The notes beneath the pieces are model-generated. The model searched no databases and was not told where the DNA came from. It saw only the letters and a list, made by a program, of their open reading frames with translations. A stretch of DNA of 64,000 nucleotides, from contig NZ_WHJG01000032.1 of NCBI RefSeq assembly GCF_011682175.1, positions 27,892 to 91,891 on the forward strand, in the 5' to 3' direction. Below, piece after piece: positions 56,305-64,000 of the stretch (positions are counted from its first letter, which is position 1; every line of letters starts with the position of its first letter). Both the position numbers and the translations under genes were made by a program. The stretch is from Massilia frigida. GTDB lineage: Bacteria > Pseudomonadota > Gammaproteobacteria > Burkholderiales > Burkholderiaceae_D.

Positions 56305-58050
56305 ATGTCGGACAGCATCAAGCGGCGTCATTTTATGGCAGCACTGGGCAGCCTGGTCGCAGGCGCCAGCCTCGCGCCACCCCCAGCCCGGGCCGCCACG
56401 GCCCCTCCCCGCATCCCGCTCAGCCGCGCGCCCGGCCAGCTGGCGAGCGTCTACGATGTGCTGGTGATCGGCTCCGGCTACGGTGGCGCGGTGATGGCGG
56501 CGCGCCTGGCGCCGGGCCGCTCGCTGGCCGTGCTCGAACGCGGCAAGGAATGGTCGCCGGACGCCTTTGCCAGCGGCCTCGTTGATACCCTGGCGCAATT
56601 TCGCACCGCTTCCTCACCGCTCGGCCTGTTCGATTACCGGGCCGGCGGCAGCATCGATGTTCTCAGCGGCAATGGTGTCGGCGGCACCTCGCTGATCAAT
56701 TCGAGCGTGGTGCTGGCCCCCGACCGCGACATCTTCGGACGCTGGCCGCAGGCCATCCGGGACGCCTACGCCAGCGGCGCCATGGATGGCTACGAAGCGC
56801 GGGTGCGCACCATGCTGGGGGCCGACACCGTCACCGAGGCGGACGCCCTGCGCAAGAGCTGGTTCCACCTGTCCACCACGGCCGCGCGCAAGCGCCAGGG
56901 CGCGCTGGTGCAGCCGCGCGCGCTGCCGATTGCGGTCAACCTGCGCCGCTACCAGGGCCAGCCGAATGCCCAGGGCGTGTTTCAAGCGGCCTGCACCCAT
57001 TGCGGCGATTGCGTCACCGGTTGCCGCGTCGGCGCCAAGAACAGCCTCGACGTCAATTACCTGCCGCTGGCGCGCAGCGGCGGCGCCCAGATTGTCGCGC
57101 GCATCGAGATCGACTGGATCGAACGCCTGGCCGACAACCGCTGGCGCGTGCATTACCTGGCGCGGCCGGACAGCGGCCCCGCCGTGGCCGGCTCGGTGGT
57201 GGCCGCCAGCGTGATCCTGGCCGCCGGTTCTCTCGGCAGCACCCAGATCCTGCTGCGCTCGCAGGCGCGCGGCCTGGCCCTGTCGCCCGCGCTCGGCACC
57301 CGCTTTTCAACCAATGGCGACCTGCTGGGGCTGGCCTACAACACGCGCGTGCAAACCAATGTGATGGGCTTCGGCGCCGTGCCCGCGCCGTTCGGCCTCA
57401 AGCGCGTGGGACCGACCATCACCGCCATGGCCGACTACCGCGCTGCCGGCACCCCGGTGGCGCAGCGCTACCTGATCCAGGATGCGGCCATCCCCAGCGC
57501 CCTGGTCGACGCCCTGCGCCTGGCCATGCCGCTGGCCGCGCCCGGCGGCAGCGATTTTCCGGCGCTGCAGCGGATCGCGCGCGATGGTGCCAAACGCGGC
57601 ACCGACGGCGCCCTCAACCACAGCATGGTGTACCTCGGCATCGGTCACGACAGCGCCTCGGGCAAGGTCGAACTCGATGCGCACGGCAACGCGCGCGTGC
57701 TGTGGCCCGGCATCATGAAAGAGCCCTTCGGCCAGCGCATGCGGGCCGAAATGGCGCTGCACGCGCAAGCCTTCGGCGGGCGCTACGCCGACAGTCCGCG
57801 CAGCAGCCCGCTGTTCGGCGGCGCCATGACCACCGTGCACCCCTTGGGCGGCTGCCCGATGGCCGACCGGGTCGAGGATGGCGTGGTCGACGCCGACGGC
57901 CGCGTATTCAATCCGCATGGGGCGCCGCAGGCGGTGTACCCGGGCCTGCGCGTGATGGACGGCGCCATCGCGCCGGCCTCGCTCGGTGCCAATCCCCTGC
58001 TCACCATCGCCGCGCTGGCCGAGCGCGCCGCCGACCGCTATCGTCTCTGA
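56305..58050 (+). CDS. GMC oxidoreductase, Tat-exported, cholesterol-oxidase-like
   Basis: 581 residues. A twin-arginine signal (SIKRRHFMAALGSLVAGASL) shows folded export with FAD. FAD-binding VLVIGSGYGGAVMAARL, the GNGVGGTSLINSSVV segment and the C-terminal VHPLGGCPMADRVEDGVVD region, followed by GLRVMDGAIAPASLGANPLLT, match GMC oxidoreductases of the cholesterol/steroid oxidase branch; the His-Asn active pair is in HPLGGC and GANPLLT. A Cys-rich stretch CTHCGDCVTGC occurs in the middle. Substrate is probably a sterol, alcohol or cyclic polyol; unproven. GGAGGAG precedes ATG 56305. The next gene follows after 9 bases. Confidence 0.88.
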   Translation: MSDSIKRRHFMAALGSLVAGASLAPPPARAATAPPRIPLSRAPGQLASVYDVLVIGSGYGGAVMAARLAPGRSLAVLERGKEWSPDAFASGLVDTLAQFRTASSPLGLFDYRAGGSIDVLSGNGVGGTSLINSSVVLAPDRDIFGRWPQAIRDAYASGAMDGYEARVRTMLGADTVTEADALRKSWFHLSTTAARKRQGALVQPRALPIAVNLRRYQGQPNAQGVFQAACTHCGDCVTGCRVGAKNSLDVNYLPLARSGGAQIVARIEIDWIERLADNRWRVHYLARPDSGPAVAGSVVAASVILAAGSLGSTQILLRSQARGLALSPALGTRFSTNGDLLGLAYNTRVQTNVMGFGAVPAPFGLKRVGPTITAMADYRAAGTPVAQRYLIQDAAIPSALVDALRLAMPLAAPGGSDFPALQRIARDGAKRGTDGALNHSMVYLGIGHDSASGKVELDAHGNARVLWPGIMKEPFGQRMRAEMALHAQAFGGRYADSPRSSPLFGGAMTTVHPLGGCPMADRVEDGVVDADGRVFNPHGAPQAVYPGLRVMDGAIAPASLGANPLLTIAALAERAADRYRL

Positions 58051-58059
58051 GGACCGACC

Positions 58060-58695
58060 ATGACCACGTTCCTGCACAAACTGTTGCTGCTGACCGGTCT
58101 CGCGCTGCTGCCCGTCCTGGGCTGGGCGCGGGGCATCGCATTTTCCGAGGAAATGCACGGCTACGCCTATCACCAGGGCGAGTACCGCTACGTGAGCGTG
58201 TATTTCAAGGTCGTCATCGACGATATCGATGCCTGGCGCGCCAATCCCCAGCATCTCGCCAAGCTCAGCGGCGAACTGGTGCTCGACCGCGTGCCGGCCG
58301 GCAGCGTCAGCGGCAGCTTGCAGATCCTGGCGCCGGCGCCGGGCGCGGACGGACGGGTGCTGACCTACCGCTTCCAGGGCGCGGCGCTGCAGTTCGTCGG
58401 CATCAAGCACGTGTACAACAATGCCGGGCCCGACATGCTGGACGACATGACCACCGTGCGCGGCGTGTTCCAGGCGCAGGGCCAGGCCCAGCCGAGCGTG
58501 CCGGACTTGCTCAAGGGCGATGCCTGGACTTCGGAACTGCACTTCGAGTGGTGGCAGCCGGCCACCTTGTGGAACTTCTCATGGTCGTTCAGCACCATCG
58601 CCACGCCGTGGTACGAGGAACTGGCGGTGAAGATCCTGTTCCTCAAGACGATATTCGGCAACTTGGCCAAGGTGCTGTTTCCATGGGCGGTCTGA
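58060..58695 (+). CDS. Exported protein resembling the accessory domain of GMC/cholesterol oxidase fusions
   Basis: 211 residues with a signal peptide (LLLLTGLALLPVLGWA). The mature part begins GIAFSEEMHGYAYHQGEYRY and has IDDIDAWRANPQHLAKLSGEL and VYNNAGPDMLDDMTTVRGVF. In large GMC oxidoreductases a region with this TEEM..G / DD..F...P.H...G / DD.GPDM..D pattern is fused to the oxidase; here it is a separate gene beside one. I know of no assigned function. GAGGACCGACC precedes the ATG, and the AraC gene starts 4 bases after the stop. Confidence 0.7.
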   Translation: MTTFLHKLLLLTGLALLPVLGWARGIAFSEEMHGYAYHQGEYRYVSVYFKVVIDDIDAWRANPQHLAKLSGELVLDRVPAGSVSGSLQILAPAPGADGRVLTYRFQGAALQFVGIKHVYNNAGPDMLDDMTTVRGVFQAQGQAQPSVPDLLKGDAWTSELHFEWWQPATLWNFSWSFSTIATPWYEELAVKILFLKTIFGNLAKVLFPWAV

Positions 58696-58699
58696 AGCG

Positions 58700-59737
58700 A
58701 TGCTGACGCGCGCCGCGCCCAGCGTATCGACCTTGTACGCCGATGCGCTGGGCGCGTTCCTGGCCGAGCAGGGCTTGCCGCGCGACGCAGGCGCGGCACC
58801 GCCTGGGCCGCGCCTGTGCGGCAGCGCGTTTGCGGGACTGATGACGGGCGGCGCGCGCGAGCTGGGCGACCCGGCGCTGGGCCTGCGCTTCGGTACCCGG
58901 GTGGGCGCGGCCGGCTTTGGCATGCTGGGCATCGCCGCAGCCAGCGCGCCCACCCTGCGCGACGCCATCGGCCACCTGACCGAACTCGAATCGATCACCA
59001 GCACGCTGGGGCGCGCGCGCGTACTGCGCCGGGGCCAGCGCGTGCACCTGGTGTGGCAGCCGGCGCAGACGGTGGCGCCGGCCGTGATCGAGGGCATCCT
59101 GGCCGGCTGGGTCTCGTTCGGCCGCTATCTGCTGGGCGGCCAGGCCGAGGTGGCGCATGTGTCGCTGCGCCACAGCCGCATCGCGCAGCTAGCAGAGTAC
59201 GAGGACGCCTTCGCCTGCCCGCTGCGTTTCGGCACCTGCTGCTACGGCGTGACGATTGCCACGGAGCTGCTCGACGCCACCCCACGCTTTGCCGACGCCA
59301 GGCTCAATGCGGCGCTCGGCACCTGGCTGGGGCATTGTGCCCGCACCAGCGCGCGTGACGGGGCGGTCGTGACGCGCGCGGTGGGGGCGCTGTTCGCGTC
59401 CAGCGTGCCGCTGGCGGAGGCCGACGAAGCGCGCACTGCCGCCGCCCTCGGCCTGGCGCCGCGCGCATTGCAACGGGCGCTGCGGCGCGAGGGAGCCAGC
59501 TTTCGCCAACTGCTGGGCGCGGCGCGCGCGCAGCAGGCGCTGATCGGCGTGCTGCGCGGCGACGCGCCGCTGGCGCAGCTGGGCGCGGCGGTCGGCTTCG
59601 AGGAGCAATCGTCGCTGTGCCGCGCCTTTCGCGGCTGGACCGGCTATCCGCCGCTGGTGTTCCGGCAACGCATGGCGCAGGTATTTCGCCCGCTGCGGCT
59701 GGCGCAAGAGCCATCCGGCGCGGGGCCGCACGCGTGA
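58700..59737 (+). CDS. AraC-family regulator (arabinose-binding/OruR type)
   Basis: 345 residues. The N-terminal about 200 residues (GARELGDPALGLRFGTRVG..., GYLLGGQ-like, AFACPLRFG) are of the Arabinose_bd/OruR type; the C-terminal AraC DNA-binding domain has ALGLAPRALQRALRREGASF and AQLGAAVGFEEQSSLCRAFRGWTGYPP. It lies in the operon with the GMC oxidase and the lipocalin-like gene and overlaps the latter by one base, so it is likely self-encoded with the pathway it controls. The inducer is unknown. Confidence 0.85.
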   Translation: MLTRAAPSVSTLYADALGAFLAEQGLPRDAGAAPPGPRLCGSAFAGLMTGGARELGDPALGLRFGTRVGAAGFGMLGIAAASAPTLRDAIGHLTELESITSTLGRARVLRRGQRVHLVWQPAQTVAPAVIEGILAGWVSFGRYLLGGQAEVAHVSLRHSRIAQLAEYEDAFACPLRFGTCCYGVTIATELLDATPRFADARLNAALGTWLGHCARTSARDGAVVTRAVGALFASSVPLAEADEARTAAALGLAPRALQRALRREGASFRQLLGAARAQQALIGVLRGDAPLAQLGAAVGFEEQSSLCRAFRGWTGYPPLVFRQRMAQVFRPLRLAQEPSGAGPHA

Positions 59738-60729
59738 TGACACTGGCCCACGCCAACCGCTGCCGCTTCGTGCCGGGCAGCCGCGCCGGCCACTACGAAA
59801 GCTATTTCCTCCGGGCCAACGAGGCCGGCCGCGCGCGCGCGTTCTGGATCCGCTACACCTTTTTCAGCCCGGCGGGGCAGCCGCAAGAGGCCGTGGGCGA
59901 AGTCTGGGCTGTGTTCTTCGATGGCGAACGGCGCCGCATCGTGGCGGTGAAGAACCAGTTTGCGCTGGACGATTGCACGATCGGCAGCGGTGCGCCGGAC
60001 TTGCTGATCGGCCAGTCGCAGCTCAGCGCCAGCTGCCTGATGGGCAGCGCCGCCACGCCCGCGCACCGGATCGCATGGGCGCTCGGCTACGACACCCCAC
60101 AAGCACCGCTGCTGCTGATGCCGGCCGCGATGTACGCGGGCCGCTTTCCGCAATCGAAGGTGCTGGTCGGTGCACCGGGCGCGCTGTTTGCGGGTGAGCT
60201 GGAGGTCGATGGCGAAACAATCGCCGTGCAGCAATGGCGCGGCAGCCAGAACCACAACTGGGGCAGCCGCCATACCGATACCTATGCCTGGGGCCAGGTG
60301 GCCGGCTTCGACGATGCGCCCGAGGTGTTCCTCGAATGCTCGACGGCTCGCCTGAAATTCGGCCCGGTCTGGTCTCCGCAGATGAGCCTGGTGGTACTGC
60401 GCATCGGCGCGCTGGAATTCTCGCTCAACAGCATCACGCAAGCCTTGCGCACGCGCGCGCGGATCGACGGTTTCAGCTGGGACATCGACGCCCTCGCCGC
60501 CGGCGTGCGCGTGCAGATCCGCATCGACGCGCCGCGCGCAGCCTTTGCCGGCTTGCATTATCCGAATCCTCCGGGCGGCGTCAAAACCTGCCTGAACTCC
60601 AAACTGGCGTCGTGCACGCTGACCGTGACCCTGCGCGGGCAACCGCCGCGCACGTTCGTCTCGCGTCACGGCGCCGCCTTTGAAATCCTCACCGACCGCA
60701 CCAACCACGGCGTGGCCATTCTCGCTTGA
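59737..60729 (+). CDS. Lipocalin-like (AttH/CrtC/Svf1-type) protein
   Basis: 330 residues, no signal peptide. Two related beta-barrel halves are suggested by WIRYTFFSP... near the N-terminus and the central QWRGSQNHNWGSRHTDTYAW (one short quote: GSQNHNWGSR), a signature seen in tocopherol-cyclase/CrtC/Svf1-like lipocalins that bind or transform lipids such as isoprenoids or steroids. The GTG at 59734 would also work; ATG 59737 overlaps the AraC stop. It is consistent with the steroid-like theme of the GMC oxidase. Function not established. Confidence 0.65.
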   Translation: MTLAHANRCRFVPGSRAGHYESYFLRANEAGRARAFWIRYTFFSPAGQPQEAVGEVWAVFFDGERRRIVAVKNQFALDDCTIGSGAPDLLIGQSQLSASCLMGSAATPAHRIAWALGYDTPQAPLLLMPAAMYAGRFPQSKVLVGAPGALFAGELEVDGETIAVQQWRGSQNHNWGSRHTDTYAWGQVAGFDDAPEVFLECSTARLKFGPVWSPQMSLVVLRIGALEFSLNSITQALRTRARIDGFSWDIDALAAGVRVQIRIDAPRAAFAGLHYPNPPGGVKTCLNSKLASCTLTVTLRGQPPRTFVSRHGAAFEILTDRTNHGVAILA

Positions 60730-60734
60730 AAACA

Positions 60735-62111
60735 ATGACAACCGACATGACACTGATCACTCCCACCCCACGCCTTCTGGCCGCGCTGCTCGTGCTGGCA
60801 AGCACCCTTGGTCCTGCGCATGCCACGCCGGACGATGCCACCGTTGCCGCGCATATCAACGGCGCGCCCGTGCACGCGCTCACCTTGCGCGCGCTACAAC
60901 ACCAGGCGCGCGACCAGCCCGGCCACCCGTCCGCCGATGCCGTGCTGGCCGACATCGTGGCCGACCGCCTGCAAGCGGACTGGTCGCGCGCGCGTTTCAG
61001 CGCTGCCCAGTTGTATCCCGCCAGCACGGTCGGCTTCGCCCCCGAGGTGGGGGTGGACGACCGCCTGGTCGGCCTGCTGCGCAGCATGTACGCCAAGGAA
61101 CTGGAAGCGGCCCTGCGCGCCCTGCCCGGCGCCACCCTGGCCGGCGTGATCGAAACCACTTTCCCGCTGGCGCCGGTGCAGCTCGAGCGCCTGTTCGGCG
61201 CACCGCGCGCGCTGCGCCTGGGCTACGACTTCAATCCGGAGCAGGCCGCGCTGGCCACGCAAACGCCGCTGCTGCGCTTTCGCCTGGGCAGCGCGGCGCC
61301 GGTCACGCTGACGCTGCGCGATGTGTACCAGCGCCAGAATGTGCAGGGCCGCATGGACTTCTTCAACCGCAAGCTCGACTTCATCTATCAACAGGCGCGC
61401 CTGCGCGTGGCCAGCCTGTTCGTGCTGGACTGGGCGGAGCGCAAGTTCGGCGCGCAGGCGCTGACCGACTTGCGCCAGGCGCTGGACGAGCAGGAAGCGG
61501 TGCGCGGCGCCATGCGCCAGTACGGACTGGCCGACGGCGCTGAAGCGCACAGCCCGCTGCAAACGGCGCTGGCGCGCCAGGTGACGCAGGCCGAGATCGG
61601 CGCCTACTACACCGCGCACAAGGACCAGTTCCGGCGCACCGAGAAGGTCCGGGCGCGCCACATCCGCGTCGACAGCGAAACGCTGGCGCAGCGGCTTGCG
61701 GCCGAGGCGGCGGCCGGCAAGGACTTCGGCCTGCTGGCGCGGCGCCATTCGACCGCACCGAACGCGGCCCGTGGCGGCGACCTGGGCTGGGTGATGCAAA
61801 CCGAGGCGCCGGACTGGCTGTCGGCGCTGGCGCTGCTGCAACCGGAAGGCAAGGTGTCGAGCCCGTTCCGCGCGCCGGTGGGACCGGGCGCGCAGGCGAC
61901 CTGGGACATTGTGCTGGTCGAAAAGCGGGTCGAGGGCTATCACCCGCCCGACTCGGAAACGGTGCGCTACATGGCGCGCAAGGCCATCGCCCACGAGCGT
62001 GCGCGGGCGGAATTCGCCGCCGCGCGCAGCAAGCTGGTGCGCGCGGCCACGGTCGCGGTCAACCGCAAGCTGCTCGATGAACAGGCACGCGGCACCGGGG
62101 GCGCGCCATGA
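60735..62111 (+). CDS. Parvulin-type peptidyl-prolyl isomerase, exported
   Basis: 458 residues. Signal-like N-terminus TPRLLAALLVLASTLGPAHA. An N-terminal SurA-like helical region (about 30-290) precedes a PpiC/rotamase domain: KVRARHIRVDSETLAQRL, FGLLARRHSTAPNAARGGDLGWV and PFRAPVGPGAQATWDIVLVEKR. Such proteins fold exported clients in the periplasm. Starts at 60735 and 60747 are both possible; the frame is open from a TTG at 60726. The stop overlaps the next gene as ATGA. Pairing with a following secreted phospholipase-type gene hints at a dedicated chaperone. Confidence 0.83.
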   Translation: MTTDMTLITPTPRLLAALLVLASTLGPAHATPDDATVAAHINGAPVHALTLRALQHQARDQPGHPSADAVLADIVADRLQADWSRARFSAAQLYPASTVGFAPEVGVDDRLVGLLRSMYAKELEAALRALPGATLAGVIETTFPLAPVQLERLFGAPRALRLGYDFNPEQAALATQTPLLRFRLGSAAPVTLTLRDVYQRQNVQGRMDFFNRKLDFIYQQARLRVASLFVLDWAERKFGAQALTDLRQALDEQEAVRGAMRQYGLADGAEAHSPLQTALARQVTQAEIGAYYTAHKDQFRRTEKVRARHIRVDSETLAQRLAAEAAAGKDFGLLARRHSTAPNAARGGDLGWVMQTEAPDWLSALALLQPEGKVSSPFRAPVGPGAQATWDIVLVEKRVEGYHPPDSETVRYMARKAIAHERARAEFAAARSKLVRAATVAVNRKLLDEQARGTGGAP

Positions 62112-62641
62112 GGCCGGTGCTGCTGGCGCTGGCCGGCGCGGCACTGGTCGGCGGAGCGCTCTGGCTGGTGTGGCCGCAGGATGACTTGCCGCCCGATGCA
62201 GGCGCGGCCCAGGCCAGCGCCGGCACGCCAGCGCCGCCTGCCGCAAGGCCGTGGCTGGATGCCTGGCCTGCGCCCACCCAGGCCGCGCCGGCGGGCGAGG
62301 CAGCGCTGCCGGCGGCGCAAAGCCTGGCACAGACCCGCCTGCACGGCGACCCGCAAGCGCCGCCGATTGCGCTCGACGTGCCGGCGCGGGCTCGCCCCAC
62401 GGCCGAAGAACTGGCGGACCCGAAGGCTTACCAGGCATTTGAAGCGCGCCAGAACGCGCAGGTCATGGCCGCTTACGTCAAGGCGGTGGACGAGGAACTG
62501 CCGCGCCTGCGCGACGACATCGCGCGCGGGCGTTCCATGGGCATCGCCGCCGACAAGATCGCCAAGGCGGAAGACAAGGCGCGCGGGCTGGAGAACATGC
62601 GCGCGCAGCTGTTGAAAGATCATCCCGCTATCGGGAAATGA
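62108..62641 (+). CDS. Unknown membrane-anchored protein, possible foldase partner
   Basis: 177 residues. One N-terminal membrane helix (VLLALAGAALVGGALWLVW) then a Pro/Ala-rich linker and a charged helical C-terminus (AYQAFEARQNAQVMAAYVKA; PRLRDDIARGRSMGIAADKI). This layout resembles small steric chaperones anchored in the membrane but there is no specific signature. Translationally coupled to the PPIase gene by an ATGA overlap and followed by the phospholipase-type gene 90 bases on. Not recognised. Confidence 0.6.
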   Translation: MRPVLLALAGAALVGGALWLVWPQDDLPPDAGAAQASAGTPAPPAARPWLDAWPAPTQAAPAGEAALPAAQSLAQTRLHGDPQAPPIALDVPARARPTAEELADPKAYQAFEARQNAQVMAAYVKAVDEELPRLRDDIARGRSMGIAADKIAKAEDKARGLENMRAQLLKDHPAIGK

Positions 62642-62731
62642 GGCCGCACACGCGGTCGTGACAATGCAGCAAGCCAGTCGGGCATCGCCTTCGGGCTGTC
62701 CGTATACATAATGAAAATAAAAGGAGAACTG

Positions 62732-63754
62732 ATGAAAGCAGTATTCAAGCTCGCCCCCGTCGCATTCGCCCTGCTCGCATGCCTGCCCGCCAAGGCATGG
62801 AATACCGAAACCCACCGCCGCATCGTGCTCGACGCCGTGGAATTCATGAAAGCGCATCCGGACCAGACCCGCTACGCGACGCTGGTGGCGGGCGTGACGC
62901 GGGCGGGCTACACGATCGAGCAGTTCGCCGCCGCCATCGGCCAGGGCGCGCACGACGTCGACTATTTCGAGGATACCTACATCTGCGGCGCGACCACCGG
63001 CAACTGCCAGGGTTCGCCGCTGTGGGGCTTGGGTTCCGGGCTGGCGCGCTACACCTCGTTCTGGCACTTCCAGAACCACACGGCCGGCGCCGACGTGCAC
63101 GGCAACGACTTCGGCGGCTACCACTACGCCAAGCTGGGCAATCCGGGCGACATCGACAAACTGGCGGCGGTGTGGCTGGTCAATGATTACCTGGACGATG
63201 GCGCCGGCGGACTGGGCGGCTGGTTCGGCGACGCCAGCAAGTACAACACCTTCGGCATCACGGAAGCGCGCTACCGCCAGGGCGGGTATTCGACCGCGAG
63301 CATGTACCAGGATTACCAGCAATTCCCGTTCCAGCCGCTCGACAACCTGGCGCAGCATTTCTGGACCCGTTTCCTGCAAGCGCCGTCGGCGCAATCGCTC
63401 GGATTCACCCTGCACTCGACCGATTTGCTGCAGCCGCACCACACTTTCAACGTGCTCGGCCACAACCATTCCGGCTGGGAAGGCTGGATCGGCGACTATT
63501 ACGATACCGAAAAGCTGAACGACCCGGCGCTGGTGCTGGCGGCGCTGAACGATTTCACGCCGCTGGCCAATACCGCGACCGACATCCGGCCGCTGCTGAC
63601 GCAAGGCGGCACGTATTCGTATAAATATGGAGGCGCGGTGATGTCGTCGACCGATCACGCGGTGCGGCGTGGCGTGGCCAAGAAAATGGTGCCGCACGCG
63701 ATTGCCATGGTGGTGCGCGTGCTGGACCGGGCGGCGGTGCGTCTGGCGCTCTAA
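62732..63754 (+). CDS. Zinc-dependent phospholipase C / S1-P1 nuclease-fold protein
   Basis: 340 residues, secreted. The signal peptide MKAVFKLAPVAFALLACLPAKA should be cut before W23, and an N-terminal Trp of the mature protein is a zinc ligand of bacterial phospholipase C and P1-type nucleases. Further ligand-like residues are in ETHRRIV, GAHDVDYFED and SFWHFQNH, and PHHTFNVLGHNHSGWEGW near residue 245. It probably hydrolyses phospholipids outside the cell. ATG 62732 has AAGGAGAACTG upstream; ATG 62711 is also in frame but less well placed. Sequence divergence from Bacillus PLC leaves the exact substrate open. Confidence 0.72.
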   Translation: MKAVFKLAPVAFALLACLPAKAWNTETHRRIVLDAVEFMKAHPDQTRYATLVAGVTRAGYTIEQFAAAIGQGAHDVDYFEDTYICGATTGNCQGSPLWGLGSGLARYTSFWHFQNHTAGADVHGNDFGGYHYAKLGNPGDIDKLAAVWLVNDYLDDGAGGLGGWFGDASKYNTFGITEARYRQGGYSTASMYQDYQQFPFQPLDNLAQHFWTRFLQAPSAQSLGFTLHSTDLLQPHHTFNVLGHNHSGWEGWIGDYYDTEKLNDPALVLAALNDFTPLANTATDIRPLLTQGGTYSYKYGGAVMSSTDHAVRRGVAKKMVPHAIAMVVRVLDRAAVRLAL

Positions 63755-64000
63755 CAGCCACGGGCGGTCAGTAAGTCGAGGACTGTGGACGCGGCCGGTT
63801 TAGCCAGGCATCAACCCGTGTTTGTATGTCAGACCTCCCCGCCGCCCTAAGCTGCCCCTAAGCTGCCTTTTATGGGCTCTATGACGTTTTCGGTGAAACT
63901 TGACGACCGCCACGGTATCGCCTAATTGAAACCGACCGCTTCGCGGCGGCCTGCAAGGGATTGACGGGTAAATGAGCGAGTTTGGACATGCGCAGATAGG
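63755..64000. other. Window end, no gene supported
   Basis: The 246 bases after the last stop have no frame with recognisable content. There is an 11-bp tandem repeat CCCTAAGCTGC at 63845-63855 and 63856-63866. No terminator-like stem with T-run is clear. A gene could begin beyond the right edge. Confidence 0.5.

Overview
The window is GC-rich chromosomal DNA with closely packed genes and short intergenic gaps. Gene order (murU-pepP-ubiH), a three-gene pntAA-pntAB-pntB transhydrogenase, many TonB/Fur functions and the general protein character suggest a betaproteobacterium of the Oxalobacteraceae type (Massilia, Duganella or Janthinobacterium-like). This is inferred from protein resemblance only; no rRNA or tRNA gene was seen.

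Layout. 1-2928: end of a murU-like sugar nucleotidyltransferase, pepP and ubiH, overlapping stop to start. 2938-4605: a methyl-accepting chemotaxis protein on the minus strand. 4606-8565: an accessory patch with a truncated gene, a complete IS66-family element (5411-6910), an orphan VirB1-like lytic transglycosylase and a Nuc-like phospholipase D protein with a degenerate active site. 8583-11516: pnt transhydrogenase. 11762-13909: NUDIX hydrolase, mnmA, DUF2812 protein. 13937-17150: minus-strand operon of a glutathione S-transferase, a 5'-3' exonuclease, a receiver protein without its phospho-acceptor Asp, and a TPR-like protein. 17222-24135: glutamate-synthase-like FMN protein, CocE-type hydrolase, lipoprotein alpha/beta hydrolase, beta-propeller protein.

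24232-28385 is an iron island: feoA-feoB-Cys-rich FeoB partner read leftward and bfd-tonB read rightward from a shared region holding a near-consensus Fur box, followed by bacterioferritin. 28524-37277 is a sucrose-type alpha-glucoside locus: a LacI regulator, two operators and a five-gene operon (TonB-dependent receptor, GH13 amylosucrase/sucrose hydrolase, PfkB kinase, MFS sugar transporter, second PfkB kinase). The proposed flow is outer-membrane uptake, inner-membrane uptake, cleavage of sucrose, and phosphorylation of fructose.

37295-49789 holds ordinary genes: GST, purB, a glycine-zipper protein, a second TonB-dependent receptor, cytochrome b561 with two YceI proteins, a stress protein, GlsB/YeaQ, cardiolipin synthase and an S46 peptidase. 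49919-50276 is a gene-free cluster of REP-like palindromes. It precedes the most novel-looking block, a five-gene operon (50330-56168): MFS exporter, DXD glycosyltransferase, GNAT acetyltransferase, PhyH-type Fe(II)/2-oxoglutarate dioxygenase and GH3 hexosaminidase. 56305-63754 holds a Tat-exported GMC oxidoreductase, a stand-alone exported partner, an AraC regulator, a lipocalin-like protein, a parvulin-type PPIase, a small anchored protein and a zinc-dependent phospholipase C-like protein. Nothing convincing lies in the last 246 bases.
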